From positions 68,887,001 to 68,951,000 of the forward strand of contig OX419758.1 of assembly GCA_948567375.1 (NCBI GenBank): 64,000 bases of DNA, in the 5' to 3' direction. The position numbers and the translations under genes are program-made. The notes below the pieces were generated by a model that was not told the origin of the DNA, ran no database searches, and was given only the letters and a program-made list of their open reading frames with translations. This document shows, piece by piece, positions 45,560 to 57,822 of this stretch. Numbering within the stretch: position 1 is the first letter of the stretch; each line of letters begins with the position of its first letter. Origin of the DNA: Lunularia cruciata. Lineage: Eukaryota > Streptophyta > Marchantiopsida > Lunulariales > Lunulariaceae.

Positions 45560-46115
45560 TGTCACGCCATTTGTAGTATTGCATCTAGATTGCTCAGACA
45601 TTCGAGTTCTATTGATAGTAGTTAGAGTTATTTCAACAATATCTCAGAGGCTACTTTTTGACGGTCAGATTTTGTGTTTGGTGTACTGACTTCACGGTGG
45701 GGCCCACTGTCACTTTGCACCGTTCATACCGTCAAGTGTGCCATCAGCGGGACCGTTAGGGTTTCAGAGCTAGCTTGAGTCCAGGGGGTATAGTTTTGAA
45801 GTGAGCTCCAGAGAGCTCACTTTTCTGATGTTGAGCCTTCAAGTTCCTGCCTATGGTGGACAGAGGCCGGCGAGCGTCACCTAGATTCTTTATGCTTGAG
45901 TGGGTGTGGCTTGACTGTAATCAGTGCCCAGTTGTTGGCAGTTTATAGAGTGACAGATCAAGTATTGATTTGAGTTGAGTTGAGTTAAGAGTGGTAAACA
46001 ATTTGATTATTGTGGCACTTTAGAGTCTATGTATGACTTATGTGTGAGTTGTGCTTCTATAGTGTATAATGTTGACAGCGATGTATGTTGTGTAGCGATG
46101 TATATACGCACGACA
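45560..46115 (+). repeat. Element M 3' LTR
   Basis: 556 bp, TGTCACGCC to GCACGACA: a 450 bp core (to 46009) shared with the 5' LTR plus the 106 bp tail shared with 45452-45557. The end is flush with the duplication CTTT (46116-46119). Inverted ends TGTC/GACA. TTTATAGAG near 45942 may be the TATA region. Confidence 0.88.
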
Positions 46116-46377
46116 CTTTCAACTCCAAATTCTCTGACTTTAATCTTTCTAATACTTGTAACACATTCTTCACATCGGGATGCATACTTTTCATTTCTTT
46201 CTTCATGTTCTCCATCTGCAACAATTGTGGACACAAAATTGCTTGAGGATACTCTACTACTTCATACTGTTTATAATGTTCTTCTCCCAACACCTTACTC
46301 CATGGTTTGGATCTTTGTATCGGCACTGACTCCTCATTCTCTGAGCTTCCATCTTCTTCAAATTCTTTTGCTTGGCC
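46116..46377 (-). repeat. Element D 5' gLTR, piece 2
   Basis: Continues piece 1 after element M. In reverse it encodes part of the coiled-coil protein (46389-46130: ENEESVPIQRSKPWSK, LLQMENMKKEMKSMHPDVKNVLQVLERLKSENLELKV), aligned with the segment at about 39600-39830. Ends at the 4 bp GGCC (46374-46377) duplicated by A copy 2. Confidence 0.85.
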
Positions 46378-47066
46378 TATAACACCCATTTGTGCATGTG
46401 TGTGGTATTGTGATATTTAGCTTGGTATTACAAGTACTTAAGAGATATTATTTATATAGAGATAAAGGATGGTTCTATATTATTCATGGTTAGCTAAACT
46501 TAGTCATAGCTAAGATAGATGGGACCTTACTTTAGAGGAAGTAGAAAAGATGAGCACCACTATTTTGGATTTTAGTGTGTTGACTTGGTATTATTCTTAG
46601 GTGTTTGGCTTTGAGGAAAGAGTTGAGAACTCTTGGGCCCGCAAGCTTTTGTTTTGGATTCTTCTTTAGTCCAAGGATAGCCCATGTGAAGGAATCCTTG
46701 ACTTAGTGGTTGGGTCAATATAAGACCACATGCTTAGGGGAATATGCCCATGTGAATGGATATTCCTTTCTACTTTTTGACTTTACTTGACTTTTAGTTT
46801 AGTAACTTGAGTTATTATGGTAATTAGTAATTTTGGTACGTAACTATTTCACAAGTATATAAACAAGGAGTGAGGAGGTACTCATCATCCTTTCATTTGC
46901 AACTATCTCTCTCTTAGGAGTTCTCTAGTGAGCAATGTCTTGAGTCTTGGAGTGTTAGCCTTGGAGGAGTATGATGGAGTTGGGGTTCCTTGCGTTCTTA
47001 GTCCATGGTGCGCTACCATAATAGCCATCAGAGGTTCATACTGAGTGAGAGACAGGCCGGCTCACA
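46378..47066 (+). repeat. Element A copy 2 5' LTR
   Basis: Starts TATAACACCC (second base changed from the family's TG) and ends GGCTCACA. TATA box TATATAAA at 46856-46863, which predicts transcription starting about 30 bp on, within the LTR. Confidence 0.94.
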
Positions 47067-47070
47067 TTTT

Positions 47071-47087
47071 TGGTTCTGTTGCCGGGA
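47071..47087 (+). other. Element A primer-binding site, tRNA-Asp like
   Basis: TGGTTCTGTTGCCGGGA begins four bases after the LTR. It shares TGG, C, GTTGCCGGG with the plant tRNA-Asp site; about four positions differ. Confidence 0.65.
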
Positions 47088-47104
47088 CCTCTCTAGAAGG
47101 CAAG

Positions 47105-47925
47105 ATAATGTTCCGCGTCCAATTCTACATTAGGCAGAAGGAGGCTATGAGAGCTCACTTGGAGAGAACATTAGGAGAGGAGAGGACTGAACTTATGTTA
47201 GAGAACCAAGATCCATTTGTATACCCTATAGTTCATTATGATGTCTTTGAGGTGATTTTGTACATCTTGTACACATGAGAGGAATTGGAGAGATTGTGTG
47301 AGGTGGATTGCAGATTTTGGGGATTAAGGTGATTTTAGGCAAAATATCAAGTTTTAGATCTGGACTTGAGATTTCTACACATGATAGCTTGGGTTATCTT
47401 TCAGTTAGCACACTTAAAATTATTGTGAGAGCTTCTATGTGCACTGGTCTATAATTTTTGAAAGTTGATAGGGTAAAGTGCTCCCGCAACTGCATGCTCT
47501 CTGGAAAATTGTACAGAGTCTGCCATTTCTTCAACTTTTAGTGAATGGTCCTGAAATTTTCCAAGAAAATTCAGTGCATTGTATCCTACCTGCTGCCACA
47601 AAAATTAGAGAGAGATCGTTCTTGCACAGGGCGATATGAGTTTTTGAATTGAGGGGGGTGGTTTTCAGACCAAATCTGAAATATGGGTGCTGAATAGAAA
47701 CGTGTCTAGGCCAAATGGCTCGATGAAAAGATCTGAAATTTTTGAGGGAGGGACGCCCTGGACTTTTAATTACGTGTGCAAAATTTAAGAGGATTGTGAC
47801 ATATTGGTTGGGAGATTTGAGTGACATTGTGAGGAAGGGTCAATTCTGCAGAGTGGAGATCTCATGCATGAGAAGTTTGAGATCAACAAAAAGCATGTTT
47901 GAGTGTTTAGATTCATCTTGGGAAC
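47105..47925 (+). other. Element A leader region
   Basis: Contains a short frame (47105-47278) ending LENQDPFVYPIVHYDVFEVILYILYT, and then ~650 bp without recognisable coding. The peptide resembles one at about 48489-48560 on the other side of the zinc-knuckle ORF. Confidence 0.4.
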
Positions 47926-48399
47926 ATGGAGGGTCATCAAGAGTGGAAATTGAGATTATGCAAGGTTCCCCAAGGGTTTGAGGTGATTGTAGGGGTTGAT
48001 TTGAGGAAAAGAGAATTTACAATAGAATTTGAAGAGAGTATTGAGAGGATCCAAAAACCTACACCACTTGGAGGAAAGAGTGAATCTAAGTGCTTTCTAT
48101 GTGGAGAGAAGGGACATAAGGCAAGTTCATGTCCATTGACCTTTGAGAGCAAGAGATTGAGGGAAAGGAGAGGCTTACTTGACTTGGGTTTGCATGTTGG
48201 ACCTTCTTCACCAAGATTGGGAGGGAGAAGATCTAAGACCAAGGAGTTGTGTGAGGTTTGTGGAGTTGAAGGACTTCCAAAAGGACATGAGTGTAGTGGA
48301 GTAAAAGCACTTTTGGAAACTTTGGTGAAGGATCTTGGAGAGAGTCTTAGTACATCTACAGAAATACTACCACCTTCATCAGCTAGTTCTCAAGATTAG
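47926..48399 (+). CDS. Extra zinc-knuckle ORF upstream of gag in element A
   Basis: Open for 157 aa from ATG 47926 to the TAG at 48397-48399. It carries a standard CCHC knuckle CFLCGEKGHKASSC at 48091-48132, and 40 residues later CEVCGVEGLPKGHEC (48250-48294), a second Cys/His cluster with longer spacing. The N-terminal half is Glu/Lys-rich, the C-terminal end Ser-rich. Knuckles bind RNA or single-stranded DNA. It lies in a different frame from gag and 236 bp upstream. Element A gag has its own knuckle, so this is an additional protein or a spliced leader exon. The intact state in the youngest copy argues that it is real. Confidence 0.6.
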   Translation: MEGHQEWKLRLCKVPQGFEVIVGVDLRKREFTIEFEESIERIQKPTPLGGKSESKCFLCGEKGHKASSCPLTFESKRLRERRGLLDLGLHVGPSSPRLGGRRSKTKELCEVCGVEGLPKGHECSGVKALLETLVKDLGESLSTSTEILPPSSASSQD

Positions 48400-48634
48400 T
48401 GATGGAGATAATCTTTCAACTTATGGATAAACTATCCATGAGAGTTAGATTAATATGCACTCTAGGATTTGATGTTGCTATAGAAATCTTGGAGCAACTT
48501 GAACCTTTTGTTTTCCCTAGAGTGGATTATTCTCAGATGGTGTTATCATGTATATACTCTATTAGTAATAGAGTGAGAGAAAAGAAAAGAGAAAAAAAAA
48601 ATTTGAGAGAAAAGAAAGATAGTGAGGGGTTAAG

Positions 48635-51600
48635 ATGGGAAAACTTCCAATTTTCTTTGGCAAGGATGGAGAAGATGTGGAGGCCTTTGTGAGAGACTTC
48701 AAGAGAGCTTGCATAGGAAACAATGAGAGGAGGAAGAATGAGTGGGCCTCATTATTACCAGATTTCTTTGAGGATGCAGCACTTACATGGTATGAGTCAG
48801 AATACCAAAAGAGAGAGAGGAGAGAAGGGGAAGAGGAGTCTTGGGAGACTTTGACTTCAGCACTCATTGAGAACTTTCTTCCTGATGAGAGTTATGAGAG
48901 ATTGATGAGTGAGGTTACATTTCTCAAGCAAGGAGATAGAGAGAAAGTGAGAGTCTATGTGGAAAGAGTGGAAAAGTTGGAGTCCAGATTTAGCATAGTG
49001 TTGAGGAAGGGTGGGGATGATGTGGAGACTACAATGATTGGCATAGGGGCCATGCTCACCAAGAATTTTGTGGGAGGATTGAGACCGCAAATTAGAAGCA
49101 AGGTGAGATATGAGAAACCTTCTTCCAAGGTTGAAGCTATCAAGATCGCAATTTGTATGGAGGAGAGTTTGGAAGAGGATGAGAGTGATTTGGTGGTGAA
49201 GGAGGTTGTGCATCCTCCTCAAGGCTACAAGTATGGTGGAACTTCTGATACTTTGGTGACAAGGGTTGCACCACAGGTAGTAGTTGTTCCAGTTATTGCA
49301 CCTCCACCAAAAGATCCACTCCAAACCATCACAGAACAACTTGCAGATCTCAAGATCAATGTGGTGCAACTATGGGAGAAGAGAGAGGTGGATCAAAATG
49401 TAGGGAGAGGGTCTAGGAGTTATGGAAACTATCCATATAGAGGAGGGCAACCAGCCAACAATTTCAATGATAGAAATTGTTTTGGTTGTGGAGGAAGAGG
49501 CCATATCCAAAGGAATTGCCCAAATTCCACTTACCATGGAGGAAGGGGTTATGAGGGAGCCAATCGAGGGAAAGAGGGAGGTAGTGAAACCCAAGTGGCT
49601 CCTAATCCCAACAAAGGTAAGGAGATAGTATCCATAGATGTGGTTGAGAGTAAGTATGAGAAGGGAGAGTGCTCAAACTCCAAGGGTCTTAATTTGGAGC
49701 TTTTGGCACAAGAGAAGAAGAGAGCTCATTTTGCAGAGGATGTTCACTCTTCTCAAGGATTTACTTCAAGCAAGGATACTCCTATGCCTACTAGGAGCAC
49801 TCGCACCTCAACACCATCAACAACAAAGACTCCAAGGAAGAAGTTGGGGATGGAGGACTTCTTGATCTCAAAGCAACAATGGAACTACAATGTGTTGGAG
49901 GATGTTGGTAGTCACAAGGCTAACATCACAGTGGGCCAATTAATTGCTTTGAACCCTACCTTGAGAAAGGAGCTTAGAGGTGGTTTGAGTTCTACAAGGA
50001 GCAAGAAGAAGAAGAAGGCAAAAGTTCCAGTATCAATGGGGGTGGTGGATGCTAAGCCAGCACCATGGGAGGCTTGTGAATATGCCTCCAAGATTGATGT
50101 GAGAGTGAATGGTCACAACATCAAGGATGCATTGGTTGATGGAGGATCAGCAGTGAATGCCATGTCAGAAAGGTTGATGAAGAAGTTGGGTATGATACCC
50201 TCAAGACCTTCAACATTTGTGGTGAGCATGGCAAACAAGCAACAAGTTTGACCAGTAGGGGTGATGGATAAGGTGGTAGTTTCAGTTATGGGAGTTCAAA
50301 ATCTCATGACTTTCCAAGTCTTGAAGGATTCAAGCTATGACTTACTTCTTGGGAGGCCATGGTTGAGAGCAGCACGCACAACTGATCGATGGCACAAAGG
50401 GTACTTGAGGATTGGGCCATCAAACCATAGAGTCACTGTTCCTATGACTAACACCACCAACACTTCACATTCAGATACCCCATCTTTTGATTATTGGGAA
50501 TCAGATTCTGAAGAAGGAGCTTCAGGTGTGGACACAAGCATGGAAGAGGAGACTTCCACGGAGGAGGATGAATCTGAATCTGATTCAAATGTGTATCCTT
50601 TGTGTGCTATGGATTTTGCACCTAAGCCAGAGGTTTTGAAGGACCCAGATAAATCACCATTGACACTTGAGGAGGTAGAGAGAAGGTTATCTACCCTCAA
50701 GTATGGCCCAAATGTTACCAAGGAGGAGAAGGTGAGATTTGAGGAGATTTTCCGCAAGTTCATCCATGTGTTTGCTTTTAGTTACAAGGATTTGAAGGAG
50801 GTCACCTTGGAGGAGCACAAGATAGAGGTGGAGTCACATGCAAGACCAATCCGCCAAAAGCAATGTCGCATTAGCCCACCAATATCTTTGGTTGTGAAGG
50901 AGGAGATTGATAAGCTCAAGGAGGCTGGATTTATCTTTGAGGTGGAGAATTCAGAATGGGTGTCTCCAATTGTCATTGTGAAGAAAAAGAATGGCAAGCT
51001 TCGGGTATGTGTGGATTACAAGAAGCTCAATGCTGTTACCAAGAAGGACTACTACCCATTGCCATTCATTGATGAGATCTTGGAGGAGGTTGCAGGTCAT
51101 GAGAGGTATAGTTTTGGAGATGGTTATAGTGGATATAACCAAATCAAGATTGCACCAGAGCATCAACAACTCACCACATTCACCACACCTTGGGGAACTT
51201 ATGCTTTCAAGGTCATGCCTTTTGGGCTTTGCAATGCTCCAGCCACATTCCAACGGTTCATGAACAAGGTATTTGAACCTTTCATTGGGAAATTTGTGAG
51301 AGATTTCATTGATGACTTTTGTGTCTATGGGAGCAAGGAGGAGCACTTTGAGCACCTAATCAAAGTCTTGCAATGCTTGGATGAGGCAAATGCATCACTC
51401 AACCCAGAGAAGTGCATTTTTGGATGTGAAGAAGGTCTACTTTTGGGGCACATCATCTCCAAGGATGGAATAGCAGTTGATCCTGAGAAGGTGAGGAAAA
51501 TCTCAGACCTTGTATTCCCTTCAAGCTTGACAAAGTTATGCCAATTCTTGGGGATGGTTGGGTACTATAGGAGGTTCATCTTCTTATTTTCCAAAAAGGC

Positions 51601-53461
51601 TTATGCATTGACAATCAACATGAAGAAGGGTGTAGATTACATGGTGATTTTGGAAGACAAGGAGGCTCTCAAAGCTTTTGAGGAGCTCAAGCAATCCCTT
51701 GTTGTAGCTCCAATTCTTGCTAAACCTGATTGGAGTAAACCTTTCATCCTCTACACTGATGCTTCTAATGTAGCTATAGGATGCACTCTTAGTCAATTAG
51801 ACCAAGATGGGCATGATCATCTAATAGCTTATGCTAGTAGGTAGATGGTTTCAGCAGAGAAGAACTACTCTGTCACGGAGAGAGAAGGGTTGGCAGTGAT
51901 CTTTGGTCTCAAGAAGTTTAGACACTACTTGATTGGAGGGAAAGCCACCATTTTCATGGATCACAAGGCTTTGAAGTACATCTTCAACAAGCCTAATGTT
52001 GAAGAAAGACTAGCAAGGTGGATGATACTCTTGTCTGAGTATGACTACACCATTGAAGATAGGCCAGGAAAGAAACATGCAAATGCTGATTTATTATCTA
52101 GAGCCTATGATCATGATGGAGATGAGACAGTGGATGATTCCTTCTCGGATGAGGAGCTCATGACAATCTCAGTCACTCAAGAGGTTCCAATGGAGTACAA
52201 GGAGATTGTGGATTTTGTGACAAGAGGTAACTATCCAGAAGGAATGCATGCTAGGGAGAGGAAGGCCCTTGCAGCAAGATCTAGACCTTACACAATGGTG
52301 GAGGATATTCTTTTTCACCATGGAGCAGATGGTCTACTTCGAAGAGCAATGGGTAAGGAAGAGTCTATCCTACTCATAAAGGAGTTTCATGAAGGTTTAG
52401 TATGTGGAGGATACTTTGCAAGAAAGGTGACTGCTTCCAAGATTCTAGATGCAGGTTACCATTGGAGAGGGATTTTCAAGGATTGTCTTGAGTATTGCAA
52501 AACTTGTCATGTTTGTCAAGCTTTTGCTAGAAAGTCTACATCCACTCCACCACTTGGATCAATTCCATTGCTAGGACCTTTTGAGAAGTGGGGAATTGAT
52601 TTTGTAGGTCCTCTCAATAGAACTCCAAGGAACAATTGGTACATTGTGGTAGTTACTGATTACCTTACCAAGTGGGTTGAGGCTAGACCATTGAGGGACA
52701 AGAATGAAGATGAAGTGGGTAGATTTCTTTATGAACGCATTATCACTAGGTTTGGATGCCCTTTGGACTTGGTTTCTGATAGAGGAGGAGAGTTTACAGG
52801 AAGCATTACTACAGCCATGCTACAACATTTCTCTATCACACATAGAGTAACTACATCCTATAAGCCAAATTCCAATGGCTTGGCAGAGAGAACCAATCAG
52901 ACCTTGTACATGATGTTGGCCAAAGATGCAGAAATGGAGGGGGCTAAACATCATTGGGACAAGAGGATTCATGCAGTTTTGTGGGAGTATAGGACAACCA
53001 TGAAAACTTCCACCGGATATTCTCCATTTCAATTGGTGTATGGTATTGAGTCTACCTTACCTATTCACTTTGATCTTCCTACCTTCCAAAGCATTCATAG
53101 GAGATTGAAGAAAGCACAAGGAGGTGATGTAGAGAATTCAAGGAAGGATCAACTCATGGAGTTGGAAGAGGCAAGAGCAGTTGCTATGGTTCGAGTAGAG
53201 CAAGCCCAAAGGAAACAAAAGGAGAGCTATGACAAGAGGCAAGGCAAGAAGAAGGTGGGGACTTTCAAAGAAGGTGATTGGGTAATGTTGTTTGATTCCA
53301 TTCGATTCAAGAGAGTGCAAAAGAAGTTTTTGCCTAAGTACTTTGGACCTTTCATAGTGGAGAAGGTGTGGGGAAATTACACCTATGATCTCAAGGAGTT
53401 GGGAGGAAGACACTTTGATAGGATTAACCATGATAAGTTGAAGATGTACCATAGAAGGTAG
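48635..53461 (+). CDS. Element A gag-pol polyprotein with two in-frame nonsense codons
   Basis: One frame of about 1,608 codons, ATG 48635 to TAG 53459, with TGA at 50249-50251 and TAG at 51842-51844 only. Gag: MGKLPIFFGKDGEDVEAFVRDF, capsid-like ALTWYESEY, knuckle CFGCGGRGHIQRNC near 49480-49521. Protease: DALVDGGSAVNAMS near 50130-50170. RT 50880-51500 with GDGYSGYNQI, MPFGLCNAPATF and catalytic FIDD (51305-51316). RNase H 51740-52100 with LYTDASNVAIGC, REGLAVIFGL. Integrase 52350-53300: HHCC with the second His changed to Tyr, IDFVGPL, VSDRGGEF, NGLAERTNQT, C-terminal KYFGPFIVEKVW. CGA-to-TGA and CAG-to-TAG explain both stops. Confidence 0.95.
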
Positions 53462-53495
53462 AGAGACCTTCACTTTGAGGACAAAGTGAAAACTT

Positions 53496-53509
53496 AGTCC
53501 GGGGGTAAA
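53496..53509 (+). other. Element A polypurine tract
   Basis: GTCCGGGGGTAAA directly before the 3' LTR at 53510; purine-rich and at the expected place. Also seen as CCAAAGGGTAAA in copy 1. Confidence 0.65.
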
Positions 53510-54201
53510 TGTAACACCCATTTGTGCATGTGTGTGGTATTGTGATATTTAGCTTGGTATTACAAGTACTTAAGAGATATTATTTATATAGAGATAAAGG
53601 ATGGTCCTATATTATTCATGGTTAGCTAAAGTTAGTCATAGTTAAGATAGATGGGACCTTACTTTAGAGGAAGTAGAAAAGATGAGCACCGCTATTTTGG
53701 ATTTTAGTGTGTTGACTTGGTATTATTCCTAGGTGTTTGGCTTTGAGGAAAGAGTTGAGAACTCTTGGGCCCGCAAGCCCTTTTGTTTTGGATTCTTCTT
53801 TAGTCCAAGGATAGCCCATGTGAAGGAATCCTTGACTTAGTGGTTGGGTCAAGATAAGACCACATGCTTAGGGGAATATGCCCATGTGAATGGATATTCC
53901 TTTCTACTTTTTGACTTCACTTGACTTTTAGTCTAGTAACTTGAGTTACTATGGTAATTAGTAACTTTGGTACGTAACTATTTCACAAGTATATAAACAA
54001 GGGGTGAGGAGGTACTCATCATCCTTTCATTTGCAACTATCTCTCTCTCATTGAGTTCTCTAGTGAGCAATGTCTTGAGTCTTGGAGTGTTAGCCTTGGA
54101 GGAGTATGATGGAGTTGGGGTTCCTTGTCTTCTTAGTCCATGATGCGCTACCATAATAGCCATCAGAGGTTCATCCTGAGTGAGATACAGGCCGGCTCAC
54201 A
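53510..54201 (+). repeat. Element A copy 2 3' LTR
   Basis: 692 bp, TGTAACACCC to GGCTCACA, followed by the duplication GGCC (54202-54205). TATA box TATATAAA at 53990-53997. Confidence 0.94.
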
Positions 54202-55742
<1,541 letters not shown>

Positions 55743-56700
55743 ATGGTGAAGGAAAATAGGTATTTTTCCTTCTAGAGGAGTAATGAATAAGTATTAATGA
55801 TCCAACCAAAGGATTTTATATACATTATTTGCCATAATTCTATCTCTTCATGGATGAAGGTGTAGCTAATTGTGTTATTCTCTTCCTATATTAGGATCAA
55901 AGTGTATTTTCATCCTCCAACACAAGCTTGCATTCCTAGTTCTCTTAGCGGTAGCTCTAGGCTTCTTCTTTGACTCCTTGAACTAATTCTCTTGTCATTG
56001 AAAAATTCTCATCCTCTTCTTGAATTGCATTCAATTGTTTTATTTTGACTAGCATACCTTGATATTTTCTTTTGCAAAAGAGATGATTTTCAAAGAATAC
56101 TTTCTCATCTTCTATAAGAATCTTCATACCATTGTAAAAATGGACAAAAAAATTATGTACATGAGACCTGGTTCCTTGAACATCCTAAACATCCTTTGAG
56201 TGTAATGTTGAAATCCTTACACAATTGATATTCTCATCCACAAAAACAAACTCAAAGAAGATCACTTGATTGATAATCAAGAAGATCATGCATTTTGCTC
56301 AAAAGAGTTGCATAATTGCTTTTACAATTGCTTGCTTCTTGGGATCTTGATATGCATTAGCTTGAAACCTGTTACTCCTTGCACAAGCTTAAAATGAATT
56401 TGATGGTTTGGTTGTCATATCCCAAAAATTGTATTGACCATCAAGTACATAACTTCACATAATGTTGGCATCCTCTACTAGCACTTGTCTCCAATGATCC
56501 ATGGTCTTTGGCATGCAAGGAGTTACTTCCTCAATAAAGTACTAACTTCAACTCTTATGCAATTTTGACCAATATGTAGCTCCAATCACATAACAAGAAA
56601 TTGAGATAATGCTCCTTCAGAAACTCTTGTTTGAGTTGCCATCTAGAACTTCTTGACAGCCTATGCATTAAGATTCATCCCTCTCAATGAATGCTTTCCT
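55743..56700 (-). pseudogene. Distant relative of the gLTR coiled-coil protein
   Basis: Not DNA-similar to the gLTRs, but the minus-strand translation, across frames, has MDHWRQVLVEDANIM near 56500, RSNRFQANAYQDPKKQAIVKAIMQL near 56385-56310, and INQVIFFEFVFVDENINCVR near 56270-56210. These align with DWRLVLGKEAGSE, KNGYKVESYKDPVKRGIVSALMAIL and KHQAVFFHKLFAGEPINWVR of the gLTR protein, in the same order and spacing. Stops throughout. It may be a diverged gLTR family or a host relative. Confidence 0.6.
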
Positions 56701-57545
56701 CCCCACATTGTTTTTCCCCGTGAATTATTGTGCACTCAGTTCTCAATTCCCCGAATCACTTAAGACTTTTATGACAAACAATTCTACTTTGCTCTTGCTT
56801 GTTAATTCTTGGCATTAAAGTGAGTTGACAGAAAATTATCTTTATGTTACATGGTATAATCTTATACAAGATAGTCATGTTTTCTTTCATTTTATGCAGT
56901 CGCCCTTATTTGCTTTTTCAAGTGTGAGCCAAATGAGCAGTTTTTTGTGATAGCTTCACTGAAAGAATTTTAAGCTTGGTCATTTAAATACAAGTTTTGC
57001 TTTGCCAGTCATTTTTCCATGACTTCAACATGACACTATCTGATAATCCTTTGTCTTTGAGTTGAGTGACTTCCATCCTTTTTTGATTTGCACCTAGCTC
57101 CCATCACAAAAAAACTACAAAAAAAACACTTTCCCCGAAGAGCATGTAAATACAAAAATTACTTCTTCTTTGTATAAACTATATACATGAAAGAGATAAA
57201 GCCAAAAAAAAAAAATTTCTTGGTACCACATTAGTATTAAGTCTTGGTTTCAAATGCTTAATGGCTGATCATTTTCTATTATATCATTTTAGCACTCTAC
57301 ATGGATTATTGTATCCTTAATAGTAACAGTTTCTTCTTCTTCTCTACATTGAAGAATCTCTCTATCAAAGGTTTGGGATGATTGATCTAGTAGAGAGTAG
57401 ATATTGCCTTTAATTGAAAGTCAAAGAAAATGAAGGTAGGACTTTCTCAAGAATGTAATGTGAGAGAGATTTTAACTCTATCTAATATACAAGATAGAAA
57501 ACATGTTTTCAATCCTATAGAATGGGGTACTAAGTCTTTATAAGA
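56701..57545. other. AT-rich stretch without recognised features
   Basis: No open frame, repeat end or domain I can support. There are several A-runs, near 57107-57127 and 57207-57217. Possibly more decayed transposon sequence. Confidence 0.5.
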
Positions 57546-57822
57546 GGATCTCCACTGCAACACTGTATTTCAAGAGATAAGTGGGTAACCCAATAGCAAT
57601 AAAAAGCGCACGCTAAACTAATTTTCAATCCATGCCAAATATATCTCCATTGCTTCAAGCTAAATTCTCACTAAAATTTGCAGGTGGTTTAGGGTTTTAA
57701 GATTTGTGTAATTGATTATAGGATAAACTGTGTTGTGGTGGGGAAAGAATTTGGAGCAAAATGGCTAAAAATTTGATAAACTAACATTTTTTGTATTTTT
57801 ACGGTGTTGCAATGCAGATTCC
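57546..57822. mobile_element. Possible MITE with imperfect terminal inverted repeats
   Basis: The left end GGATCTCCACTGCAACACTG and the reverse complement of the right end, GGAATCTGCATTGCAACACC, match at most positions with one gap. Total length about 277 bp. Flanks may share AAG (3 bp). No coding capacity. This size and structure fit a non-autonomous DNA transposon; the superfamily is not clear. Confidence 0.45.

Larger units (their letters stand above)
27359..46115 (+). mobile_element. Element M copy 1, Ty3/gypsy with DNA methyltransferase and PHD finger
   Basis: TGTCAC...CGACA ends with a 4 bp duplication CTTT. Order: 5' LTR, leader, gag, protease, cytosine methyltransferase, spacer, RT, RNase H, integrase, PHD finger, short 3' UTR, 3' LTR. 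Interrupted by solo gLTRs at 30006-33792 (+) and 37815-41594 (-) and by a solo LTR of element A at 44087-44776; without them and the unexplained 36627-37450 block the element is about 9.7 kb. Coding parts carry many nonsense codons. A second copy starts at 62851 on the other strand. Confidence 0.93.
46378..54201 (+). mobile_element. Element A copy 2, nearly intact Ty3/gypsy retrotransposon
   Basis: 7,824 bp. LTRs 46378-47066 and 53510-54201 differ by only a few substitutions in the first 150 bases checked, so this is the youngest insertion here. Duplication GGCC (46374-46377, 54202-54205). Primer site 47071-47087, leader with an extra zinc-knuckle ORF, a single gag-pol frame, and a polypurine tract. 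It lies inside the 5' gLTR of element D. It lacks a chromodomain and its RT box is FIDD, fitting the non-chromovirus plant gypsy lineages (Athila/Tat side). Confidence 0.95.
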
